A DNA stretch of 64,000 bases, from the NCBI GenBank assembly GCA_036986135.1, contig BTQZ01000002.1, positions 124,001-188,000 of the forward strand. Reading direction: 5' to 3'. Positions 55,959 to 63,352 of the stretch are shown here, one piece after another; positions within the stretch are counted from its first letter, which is position 1; each line of letters begins with the position of its first letter. The translations under genes and the position numbers were made by a program. The DNA is from JADFRG01 sp036986135 (GTDB lineage: Bacteria > Chloroflexota > Anaerolineae > Anaerolineales > E44-bin32). Under the pieces are notes generated by a model. That model ran no database searches. It was given only the letters and a program-made list of their open reading frames with translations, and was not told the DNA's origin.

Positions 55959-57461
55959 ATGGAAGCTTGGATCCTCACTCTCGTTACGTTTTTTCCAATC
56001 GTTGGCGTCATCATTCTGCTTTTCCTGCGCAAGGAGCAGGAGACGCAGATACGCTGGACGGCTCTGCTGACGGCCTTGATCACCTTTGTGCTTTCGCTGG
56101 TGATGCTGGCGGTCTTCGATCCGATCGATCCGGACCTCCAGATGGTCGTGCGAGTGCCCTGGTTCAGCATCGGCGACCTGCAAATCGAATTCTTCCTCGG
56201 CGTGGACGGACTCAGCATACTTCTGGTACTGCTCACCACGTTTCTCTCGGTGCTGGCTATTATCTCGACCTGGACTGCCATCGTGGATCGTGTCCGTGAG
56301 TTCATGGTCTTCTTCCTGCTGCTGGAGATTGGGATGGTGGGCGTCTTCCTGGGCATGGACTTATTCCTTTTCTATATCTTCTGGGAATTCACTCTAGTGC
56401 CGATGTATTTCCTGATTGGTGTGTGGGGCGGCGAGCGCCGGATGTATGCAGCATTAAAGTTCTTCCTGTACACCATGGCAGGTTCGATCCTGATGCTGTT
56501 GGCCATCCTCTGGCTCGGTCTGGATGCTGGAACGTTCGCGGTCCCGGATTTGATCGAAGCCCAGGCCATTCCTGCCAACCTGCAGTTTTGGCTGTTCCTC
56601 GCCTTCGCCGCTGCGTTCGCCATCAAGGTGCCCATGTGGCCTTTGCATTCATGGTTACCGGACGCGCATGTGGAGGCGCCGACTGCAGGCTCCGTGATCC
56701 TGGCGGGTGTGCTGCTGAAGATGGGTACCTATGGCTTCCTGCGCTTTAACCTAGGGTTATTTCCGCAGGCCTCCGTCCGGCTCGCGCCATGGGTCGCACT
56801 CCTTGCTGTGATCGGCATTATTTATGGTGCTGCGGTCTCCTACGCCCAGAAGGATGTCAAGAAGTTGGTGGCCTACTCCTCCGTGAGCCATCTCGGATTG
56901 GTCATGCTCGGCTTGTTCGCACTTAATCTCCAGGGACTACAGGGCAGCATCCTGCAGATGATCAATCACGGCCTGAGCACCGGGGCGCTCTTCTTGATCG
57001 TCGGAATCATTTACGAAAGACGACACACGCGTGATATGGACGCCTTCGGGGGTCTATGGAGCGTGATGCCGATTTACGCGGGTATCACGCTGATTGTGAC
57101 GCTCTCCTCGCTGGGTCTGCCCGGCCTGAACGGATTCGTGGGTGAGTTCACGGTCCTAATCGGAGCCTTCGGTTCGGTTGCCATTGGTTCAGAGTGGTTC
57201 GCCATATTGGCCGCCACCGGTATCATCCTGGTTGCGATCTACATGCTCTACATGTTCCAGAAGCTCTTCCTCGGCCCGCTGGATAACGACAAGAACAAAC
57301 GCCTTCCGGATGTAAACCGACGAGAGATACTCATGTTAGTGCCGATCGTGATCCTCATCTTCTGGATCGGGCTGTATCCACGGCCTTTCTTCGGGCTCAC
57401 CGAAGCATCGGTTGGGAAGGTCGTCGAGCTGGTGAGCTCGGCGGCCCTGGCGATGCGATGA
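55959..57461 (+). CDS. nuoM: NADH-quinone oxidoreductase subunit M
   Basis: 500 residues, antiporter-like, fourteen spans. Key motifs are WEFTLVPMYFLIGVWGG and KVPMWPLHSWLPDAHVEAPT. It pumps protons together with NuoL and NuoN. Overlaps nuoN by 4 bp. Confidence 0.95.
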   Translation: MEAWILTLVTFFPIVGVIILLFLRKEQETQIRWTALLTALITFVLSLVMLAVFDPIDPDLQMVVRVPWFSIGDLQIEFFLGVDGLSILLVLLTTFLSVLAIISTWTAIVDRVREFMVFFLLLEIGMVGVFLGMDLFLFYIFWEFTLVPMYFLIGVWGGERRMYAALKFFLYTMAGSILMLLAILWLGLDAGTFAVPDLIEAQAIPANLQFWLFLAFAAAFAIKVPMWPLHSWLPDAHVEAPTAGSVILAGVLLKMGTYGFLRFNLGLFPQASVRLAPWVALLAVIGIIYGAAVSYAQKDVKKLVAYSSVSHLGLVMLGLFALNLQGLQGSILQMINHGLSTGALFLIVGIIYERRHTRDMDAFGGLWSVMPIYAGITLIVTLSSLGLPGLNGFVGEFTVLIGAFGSVAIGSEWFAILAATGIILVAIYMLYMFQKLFLGPLDNDKNKRLPDVNRREILMLVPIVILIFWIGLYPRPFFGLTEASVGKVVELVSSAALAMR

Positions 57462-58897
57462 GCTCCTCGGACCTGCTTCCGGCACTCCCCTTCCTGATCG
57501 TTTCAATCTGGGCCATCCTGCTTTTGGTGTTCGACCTCTTCATTTCGAACAAAGGCATCACCGCGATATTGGCCGCGGCAGGCGTGATGGGCGCGCTGGT
57601 AGCGGCCATTGCACGCTTCGGCAGCAATCAGGTGGCGTTCGACGGCATGATCGTAGCCGACGGCTTTTCCGACTACCTGCAGATTGTGATTCTGGCCACC
57701 GCGCTGCTGGGGGTTGCGGTGGCGTATGACTACTTGCGCCGAATGGACATGGAGCGCGGCGAGTACTACACGCTAATGCTCTTTACGGTCGCGGGTATGC
57801 TGCTCATGAGCCTGGCGGGAGATCTGATACTCATCTTTCTGGCTATTGAATTGCTTTCGCTGCCGCTCTATGTCTTGTCCGGCTTCGCACGCCCAGAGAA
57901 AAACTCGGAAGAAGCGGCCATGAAGTATTTCATCCTGGGCGCCTTCTCCTCCGCTTTTCTGGTGTACGGGATTGCGCTCATCTTCGGGTCCACCGGAACC
58001 ACAAACATGGCCGGAGTTGCGCAATCCATCTACAGCAATCAGGCGGACCTGACTCTCCTGATCATCGCAATACCCATGCTGCTGGTGGGTTTGGGGTTCA
58101 AGGTCGCAGCGGTTCCATTCCACATGTGGATGCCCGACGTCTATCAAGGTGCTCCGTCAGCTGCGGTGGCATTCATGTCCGTCGGGGCAAAGGTGGCCGG
58201 CTTCGCAGCGCTGCTGCGGATCTTTATCGTGGCACTACCGGAACTTGCCCAGGCGTGGGGCCCGATCGTGGTCGCGGTTTCGGCCGCCACGATGATCTGG
58301 GGAAATCTTGCTGCCATTCCCCAATCGAACATCAAGCGCATGCTGGCGTACTCAAGCATCGCGCATGCCGGCTTTATCTTGATGGCGCTGGCGGCGGCCT
58401 CTGATGCCGCCGTCGCCGACAAAGCCGTGAGCGCGGCTCTGTTCTACCTGTTTGCCTATCTCTTCTCGAACCTGGGCGCATGGGCCGTGGTTCTGGCGTT
58501 AGAGCAAACCGAAGGCCGCGGACTGCTGATCGAAGACTACGCCGGCCTGGGACGGCGCCGCCCGGCGCTGGCGCTCGCGATGGCGGTTTTCATGCTTTCC
58601 CTCCTTGGCATTCCTCCGACCGTTGGGTTCATCGGTAAATTCCTGGTCTTCGGTGTCACGATTGAGGCGGGCCTGATCGGGTTGGCGATCGTGGGCGTGG
58701 CGACATCGCTCATCTCAGCCTATTACTACATGCGGGTGGTGGTCGTGATGTACATGCGCACCGGCGAACCCGAATCTCGATCCGAAGGCTGGCTCAATCG
58801 CACCGTCGGCCTGACGGCCCTGGCAACTTTCCTTCTCGGAGTGCTCCCAGGTCCGATCTTGTTCTTGGCCGCGAACTCAGGGTTCATCACTCCCTAG
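57458..58897 (+). CDS. nuoN: NADH-quinone oxidoreductase subunit N
   Basis: 479 residues, the third antiporter-like subunit, with VPFHMWMPDVYQGAPSAA as the conserved helix and AIELLSLPLYVLSGFAR as the Glu-bearing helix. It ends the 14-gene operon; its stop lies in a hairpin. Confidence 0.95.
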   Translation: MSSSDLLPALPFLIVSIWAILLLVFDLFISNKGITAILAAAGVMGALVAAIARFGSNQVAFDGMIVADGFSDYLQIVILATALLGVAVAYDYLRRMDMERGEYYTLMLFTVAGMLLMSLAGDLILIFLAIELLSLPLYVLSGFARPEKNSEEAAMKYFILGAFSSAFLVYGIALIFGSTGTTNMAGVAQSIYSNQADLTLLIIAIPMLLVGLGFKVAAVPFHMWMPDVYQGAPSAAVAFMSVGAKVAGFAALLRIFIVALPELAQAWGPIVVAVSAATMIWGNLAAIPQSNIKRMLAYSSIAHAGFILMALAAASDAAVADKAVSAALFYLFAYLFSNLGAWAVVLALEQTEGRGLLIEDYAGLGRRRPALALAMAVFMLSLLGIPPTVGFIGKFLVFGVTIEAGLIGLAIVGVATSLISAYYYMRVVVVMYMRTGEPESRSEGWLNRTVGLTALATFLLGVLPGPILFLAANSGFITP

Positions 58898-58911
58898 GAC
58901 GTGTAGGGAGT
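58889..58911 (+). terminator. Hairpin at the end of the nuo operon
   Basis: ACTCCCTA / TAGGGAGT around GGACGTG, including the nuoN stop codon. No T-run follows, so it may stabilise the end of the message or terminate weakly. Confidence 0.4.
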
Positions 58912-58945
58912 CCTAAGACACCAAACCAAGAGGAGGGGGATTAGT

Positions 58946-59248
58946 ATGGCGGATAGCCGGGCACACGCCTACATCTCTGGCAGAGTGCAGGGGGTCAGCT
59001 TTCGCTACTACACTTACCACGAAGCGCTCAAGCAGGGCTTGCGAGGGTGGATCCGCAATCTACGGGATGGCCGGGTGGAGGCCGTTTTCGAAGGAGAGAG
59101 GGTAGCCGTCCTGAAAGTTCTGGAATGGTCCGAGAATGGGCCGCCGGGAGCACACGTGGATGGTGTTGTGGTTGAATGGGAAGATCCCTCCGATTCGTTG
59201 ACCGGCTTTGATGTGCGGGCGACCCCGAGCCCGGGGGATGAGGCCTGA
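58946..59248 (+). CDS. acyP: Acylphosphatase
   Basis: 100 residues with a strong AGGAGGGGG ribosome site. The catalytic Arg20 (GRVQGVSFR) and Asn38 (GWIRNLRDG) are both present. It hydrolyses acyl phosphates such as 1,3-bisphosphoglycerate or carbamoyl phosphate. The C-terminus is about 10 residues longer than average and unstructured. Confidence 0.93.
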   Translation: MADSRAHAYISGRVQGVSFRYYTYHEALKQGLRGWIRNLRDGRVEAVFEGERVAVLKVLEWSENGPPGAHVDGVVVEWEDPSDSLTGFDVRATPSPGDEA

Positions 59249-59642
59249 ATATCGCGCGTGTAGGTCGAGCCGCGCGGTGATTTCCGACTTTAGCTCCTAT
59301 CTTCACGAGTTATACGCGCTAGGGAGTATGTAGGACCGTACACTCACGGCCCACAGAAGAGCGCCGCTCTCGTGTATTTAGCCGATCCTCGCCAAACAAC
59401 ACCGAGGCAATTCCACTCCAATAGCTCCAGGTTAGCGCCTACTGCCCGTGCCGAAGGGGGCAGTCAACTGAGAGATGCTATACTCAGAATCACCTTAGCC
59501 CTCCCGGATTAGGCGGCACTCTCCAATCACGCTGACTCTAGCTCAATGATCGAAATACAACTCTTCGGTAGGCTTGGGGTCCCCGCAGGGGATCTCGAGT
59601 TTGAAGTCTTGATGGACCGGATACTAAAGCGCTAGGAGCCAA
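59249..59642 (+). promoter_or_regulatory. Intergenic region with promoter and mini-ORF before the SARP gene
   Basis: 394 bp. An inverted repeat CGCGCG / CGCGCG lies just after acyP, and a hairpin ACTGCCC / GGGCAGT at 59441-59464. An extended -10 TGCTATACT lies at 59476-59484 and is the likely promoter of the genes that follow. From 59546 a 29-codon frame runs to the ribosome site of the SARP gene (separate entry). The stretch 59300-59440 shows nothing else. Confidence 0.5.
59546..59635 (+). CDS. 29-residue mini-ORF resembling the start of the downstream SARP protein
   Basis: ATG to TAG, with a first stretch MIEIQLFGRLGV that mirrors MLEVRLLGQFEV, the start of the next protein (identical at M, E, L, G and V, otherwise conservative). 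Its TAG overlaps the TAGGAG ribosome site of the SARP gene, so translation of the two would be coupled. It is either a decayed partial copy of the N-terminus or a leader peptide. It has no clear ribosome site of its own. Confidence 0.4.
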   Translation: MIEIQLFGRLGVPAGDLEFEVLMDRILKR

Positions 59643-61577
59643 ATGCTCGAAGTTCGCCTGCTGGGTCAGTTTGAAGTCAACAAGGAAGGGGAGCGCATCG
59701 ACATCCCCTCGAGACCCGCGCAATCGTTGCTCGCCTACCTGATCCTGCGGGCGGGAACGGCACACCGGCGCGAGAAGCTTGCCGGCCTGCTCTGGCCCGA
59801 CTCCGATGAAAAAAACGCGCGTGGCAACCTGCGGCATGCGATCTGGCGCCTGCGTCAAGCCATCGGAGCGGAATATATTCCATCGGACAAGATTAGCCTC
59901 AGCTTCGATGCGGATCGGGAGTACTGGCTGGATTCGGCGGTCGTTGAACGAGCGGGCCAACCCTCCACCGACGGTCTCATGAGAGATCTGGCGGTGTATG
60001 GCGGAGAGCTGCTGCCGGGCTTCTATGACGACTGGACCGTCTTGGACCGGGAACGCCTTCGGGCGGTCTTTGAGGGCAAGATCCAAACGCTCTTGGATAA
60101 GCTGCTGGCGGAACAGCGATGGCAGGAGGCATCCGAGTGGGGAGAAAGATGGATCGCGCTCGGCTATGTGCCTGAGCCGGCATACCGGGCGATGATGATC
60201 GCGGCGGCCGGAATGGGCGATACCGCCGGAGTGGCAGCGATATTCCGTCGTTGTGAGGATGCCCTCCGAGCGGAGCTAGGCGTTGATCCGTCGGAGCGGA
60301 CGCGGCGAGTTTATCAAGAGCTCTCATCCGGTGGCGCGCCCCAGGCGCTTATTGATGCAGAGCCCCCGCCCAGCGCCGCAGTCGGAGTGGAGCGGATGCT
60401 GGCCGGGTGGAGAGATCAAGGCGTCGAGGTGTTGGATGTCGCCAGCCTGGCAATTGTGTACGCTGCATCCCCAGAGCAGCGTTTCGATGAACTGGATTCG
60501 TCGTTGCTCATCCGGAGCGCGCTAGCGCATGATGTCGACGTCGAACCTTGGCTCACCCGTGCACCTTCGGAGGCTGCCGCCATAGAGGCATTGATCCAAT
60601 CCTTTGATGAGTATCCTCGGCCGCAGATCCGCAAGCGGATCGTCAGAGCGCTGGACGGAATGGAGGGCAAGGATGCCGCGCGCGCGCTGGGAGATATTGC
60701 CATCAAAGAAGACAATCCTTCCATCCGCGCAGAGGCGGCGGTTGCCGCCGCGCGCAGGGGTTCGCAGCAGGTTACAGAATACCTCCGATTGGAGTTGATC
60801 GCCGATGGCGACGGCTCCGCCCTGGCAGCATTTGTGGCGGTGGCTGACGAAGTTGGGCTGCCCCAAGAAATCGGTCCTTACCCGGGCTTTCCAGTAGCGT
60901 TCGAGCTTGGTAGACGAAGGTGGCGACGCTGGAAACCCGCGATACTGCGCCAAAGTCTAAGGGCAGCATTGGGCGGAGGATCCGCGATGGCGTTTGTGGC
61001 TGTGCTGCCGGTGCTCATAGTGGCGGTGCTCGACCCAGTCCTATTGAGAGAGACGCTAGAAGTTGTGACGCTTCCGATCTGGATCGTGATCAACACTGTA
61101 ATGGGCCTTGTTTGGGGAGGCGCGCAAGGCGGCGCAATTGGGTTGGCGGTCGGCATTGCTGACACCATCTCAATGCCCGCGCGTCGGGGTCGATTGCGCG
61201 TGCTTTTTGCTGGGCTAGCAGGGCTGATTCACTCTACGTTTGTCATCTTCACTGCTGCAACCGGAGGGACCTGGACTTCTGTGGAACCAATCATCTTTAT
61301 TCCCATTTACACCGCATACGGCCTTATAGTGGGTATGGGATTATCGATAGTATTTCCCCGGCTCGGACAGGTGAGGGAATGGAGGCCGCAGCTCATCGAA
61401 ATGGCGAAATCCAGCCTGGTCGCAGCCACCAGCGGGGTAATCGCGGTGTACCTTGCCCACGGAGCAAGCCTTAAATCCAGCGAAGCCACAGGATCGCTGA
61501 CCGCGTTTCTGCTGTATGCAATCTTATTTCCTCTCGGTATTACACTCGCAATCCAGCGCGGGCCGGATATGGATTAG
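59643..61577 (+). CDS. Membrane-anchored SARP/BTAD transcriptional regulator with HEAT-like repeats
   Basis: 644 residues. Residues 1-95 are a winged-helix DNA-binding head of the SARP type (MLEVRLLGQFEV, LLAYLILRAGTAHRREKLAG, LLWPDSDEKNARGNLRHAIW). Residues 115-230 are a BTAD domain (ELLPGFYDDW ... AELGVDPSERTRRVYQEL). Residues about 255-405 are helical and Ala-rich, probably HEAT/PBS-lyase-like repeats (RIVRALDGMEGKDAARALGD, PSIRAEAAVAAARRGS). Residues about 440-637 contain six to seven membrane spans after the basic stretch RRRWRRWKPAILRQSLR. The usual ATPase or TPR part of large SARP regulators is absent. DNA binding plus a polytopic membrane domain suggests a one-component receptor. It precedes the peptide and prenyl-enzyme genes. 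Confidence 0.8.
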   Translation: MLEVRLLGQFEVNKEGERIDIPSRPAQSLLAYLILRAGTAHRREKLAGLLWPDSDEKNARGNLRHAIWRLRQAIGAEYIPSDKISLSFDADREYWLDSAVVERAGQPSTDGLMRDLAVYGGELLPGFYDDWTVLDRERLRAVFEGKIQTLLDKLLAEQRWQEASEWGERWIALGYVPEPAYRAMMIAAAGMGDTAGVAAIFRRCEDALRAELGVDPSERTRRVYQELSSGGAPQALIDAEPPPSAAVGVERMLAGWRDQGVEVLDVASLAIVYAASPEQRFDELDSSLLIRSALAHDVDVEPWLTRAPSEAAAIEALIQSFDEYPRPQIRKRIVRALDGMEGKDAARALGDIAIKEDNPSIRAEAAVAAARRGSQQVTEYLRLELIADGDGSALAAFVAVADEVGLPQEIGPYPGFPVAFELGRRRWRRWKPAILRQSLRAALGGGSAMAFVAVLPVLIVAVLDPVLLRETLEVVTLPIWIVINTVMGLVWGGAQGGAIGLAVGIADTISMPARRGRLRVLFAGLAGLIHSTFVIFTAATGGTWTSVEPIIFIPIYTAYGLIVGMGLSIVFPRLGQVREWRPQLIEMAKSSLVAATSGVIAVYLAHGASLKSSEATGSLTAFLLYAILFPLGITLAIQRGPDMD

Positions 61578-61655
61578 AGAAAGGGGGAACCATCCCGCAA
61601 TAGTCGCCCGCACGTTTGCAGACCCGGCTAGATCACTTGAAGGAGGGGTCAAACC

Positions 61656-61880
61656 ATGGCCCAGGCAAAGACATCTTGGGAAAAGCTTAGAGACGTACTC
61701 GACGATGCGAAAAGAAATGATGAGGTAAGCACAATATTGCGCACCGCATCCCCGTCGGAAGTTAGGGATCTCCTACTGAAGAAGTACGACCTGTCGGCGG
61801 ATGAGGTTACGGACTTGATCACGGAGTTCGAAAGAATCGCGGATCGCAATAGCGTAGGATTCTGGAGCCCGATAGGCTAG
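61656..61880 (+). CDS. 74-residue peptide, possible precursor of a modified signalling peptide
   Basis: A strong ribosome site AAGGAGG (61640-61646) precedes the ATG by 9 nt, so it is very likely translated. The N-terminal 60 residues are predicted helical and charged, with a pattern reminiscent of Nif11-like leaders and of the ComX leader (SWEKLRDVLDDAKRNDEVST, then KKYDLSADEVTDLITEFERI). The last residues RNSVGFWSPIG put a lone Trp (W70) five residues from the end. In ComX the Trp near the C-terminus is prenylated by ComQ. The gene next door encodes a ComQ-like fold. No cysteine is present, which argues against lanthipeptide or sactipeptide types. Assignment as a precursor is inference. Confidence 0.6.
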   Translation: MAQAKTSWEKLRDVLDDAKRNDEVSTILRTASPSEVRDLLLKKYDLSADEVTDLITEFERIADRNSVGFWSPIG

Positions 61881-61910
61881 CAATCCAGGTAATTTGTCGC
61901 TTCTGGTCGC

Positions 61911-62927
61911 TTGACTTCATCCAATAAATCCATTTACCCAATTCAAGCCCGGGAAAATCCCGTCGGCTGGCTTCCGCATGAGCGCCGCGCGGTCCGTCTG
62001 TTTGAGAGCCTGGTTACTCGCTACGCAGGGTTCATAAATGGCCTGCCCGAACCGATTCGCTCCATAGCGCAATCCAGAAGTGCCTATCTCGGACAGCCGG
62101 CATCCGCAGCGTTCGAGGGGGTGGCGAGCCTGAATCCTGTTCTTGCCGGAACTCCCTGGATGTTTTGGGAGGAGTTCCGAGGGCTGGACGACGAGCGTTT
62201 CATCACGATCGCGGAGGCCGGCACATACTGGGTGCTGGCTTCGATCGTTATGGACCATATTGTCGACGGCCAAGCGGATCCGGTCGGCGAGGTAGCCTTG
62301 TTCCATCAGATTCTGCAATCTGAAGGAATTCGCGCTTTCCGCAGCCTCTTTTCACAGGCCTCGGGGTTTTGGGGCAAGTTTGATGCGCTCGCCGATAGGC
62401 ACGCACGAGGACTTTCCACGGAGCTTAGCGCCAGAACGGCGCGCCGCGCGGTGGAACTTGATGACCTGGTGATGGCGGCGGAAGGAAAGGTCGCTCCGAT
62501 AGTCGTCACGATCGCCGCACTGACAGAAGCCCACCGCAACCAGCAGCTTTATGACCCAATTCAGAATTCCCTGAAAAATATTGCGGTCGCTTCACAGTTG
62601 TTGGATGACGTAGGAGACTGGAGGCAAGATAGAAAACAGGGGCATGCTACATATTTTCTCCAACTACTGGCACCGGAGGATTTCGGAGCATTCGAAGTGT
62701 GGCCCGAGATGGAACAACTAGAGCAGATAAATCGTGCGCGCTGGCAGGATGTAGAGTCACTCAAGTCGGTTGCGGAGTGGCTAGATCAGTCCCTTGAGGC
62801 GGTGGAGGGCCTGCAGTGTACTGGATGGAGACAATACATTCTTGACTATCTGGAGCGTACGGATCGCCACCTTACGGCTGCCATCGCCAACCACATAGCT
62901 CAGAAGCTAAGGGACTTGCAGCACTAG
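61911..62927 (+). CDS. Class I isoprenoid synthase-fold protein, ComQ-like candidate
   Basis: 338 residues from a TTG (weak ribosome site; start uncertain). A mostly helical protein with two Asp-rich motifs of trans-prenyltransferases: D115-HIVD119 (with D123) in place of DDxxD, and D232-D233-VGD236-WRQD240 (ASQLLDDVGDWRQDRKQG). A segment EGKVAPIVVTIAAL occupies the place of the conserved Lys region. It lacks the clear first DDxxD of farnesyl or geranylgeranyl synthases and the motifs of squalene/phytoene synthases. ComQ, which prenylates the Trp of ComX, has a similarly degenerate first motif. Gap to the peptide gene is 30 bp. Confidence 0.65.
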   Translation: MTSSNKSIYPIQARENPVGWLPHERRAVRLFESLVTRYAGFINGLPEPIRSIAQSRSAYLGQPASAAFEGVASLNPVLAGTPWMFWEEFRGLDDERFITIAEAGTYWVLASIVMDHIVDGQADPVGEVALFHQILQSEGIRAFRSLFSQASGFWGKFDALADRHARGLSTELSARTARRAVELDDLVMAAEGKVAPIVVTIAALTEAHRNQQLYDPIQNSLKNIAVASQLLDDVGDWRQDRKQGHATYFLQLLAPEDFGAFEVWPEMEQLEQINRARWQDVESLKSVAEWLDQSLEAVEGLQCTGWRQYILDYLERTDRHLTAAIANHIAQKLRDLQH

Positions 62928-63035
62928 CCAGGCGGATCTTAATTTTCGAAGAGCGAGGCCCCTGTCTTCAGAGCAAGGCAGGTTCATAGGCAAGTCCCGA
63001 ATTCTCGAGTGCTCGAGCCATTCCCTGATAGGAGC

Positions 63036-63067
63036 AAAAAAAAAGCGCCGGCAAATTCTCGCCGGCG
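63036..63067 (-). terminator. Intrinsic terminator of the minus-strand fmdB/RNase Z unit
   Basis: Read on the minus strand: CGCCGGC-GAGAATTT-GCCGGCG followed by CTTTTTTTTT, 24 nt after the fmdB stop. It is a perfect 7-bp stem with a T-run. Confidence 0.9.
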
Positions 63068-63091
63068 TTCGGCATTAGGGACGCGATAAGT

Positions 63092-63316
63092 CTAGTTCAA
63101 GCTCGCACAGCAGCACGACCCGCCACACGCGCAGCCACCCCCGTTGCTCTGGGTGAGCGACTCACCATCAGACTGAGCGAAGAATACAGAGATCATGCGC
63201 GAGGTGTGCTCGCTCTCGCATGCCTGGCAAATGATCGGGGAATCGGCCTGTGACATGGGCCGCAGAGTGTCGAATACGTCGTTGCATTCCAGGCAGATGT
63301 ACTCGTAAATTGGCAT
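63092..63316 (-). CDS. FmdB-family zinc ribbon protein
   Basis: 74 residues starting MPIYEYICLEC, the family hallmark. Zinc ligands are C8, C11, C30 and C33. The C-terminus is a Cys/Gly-rich tail (C62, C64, C68-C70) of the kind often seen in these small proteins. The start at 63316 is favoured because a TTGACC-17-TAGAAT promoter ends 7 nt upstream. Function is unknown; FmdB was first noted near formamidase genes. Confidence 0.88.
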   Translation of the reverse strand: MPIYEYICLECNDVFDTLRPMSQADSPIICQACESEHTSRMISVFFAQSDGESLTQSNGGGCACGGSCCCASLN

Positions 63317-63323
63317 GGCGCTG

Positions 63324-63352
63324 ATTCTACCTTTCCGCCCCGTGAGGGTCAA
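63324..63352 (-). promoter_or_regulatory. Promoter giving a leaderless fmdB message
   Basis: On the minus strand: TTGACC (63352-63347), 17 bp, TAGAAT (63329-63324), 7 nt, ATG (63316). Transcription should start at the ATG. The -35 overlaps the end of the RNase Z gene. Confidence 0.65.

Noticed and set aside
61656..61880. Lanthipeptide, sactipeptide or thiopeptide precursor
   Set aside because: The 74-residue peptide has no cysteine and no LanM/radical SAM/YcaO gene is near.
61911..62927. Assignment as squalene/phytoene synthase or a standard polyprenyl diphosphate synthase
   Set aside because: The first Asp motif is DHIVD rather than DDxxD or DxxxD of those families, and no isoprenoid-pathway gene is close. 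It is kept as a ComQ-like candidate.
63317..63352. Longer N-terminus for the FmdB protein (12 extra residues)
   Set aside because: The extra codons are the -35 and -10 boxes of its own promoter, and family members begin MPIYEY.
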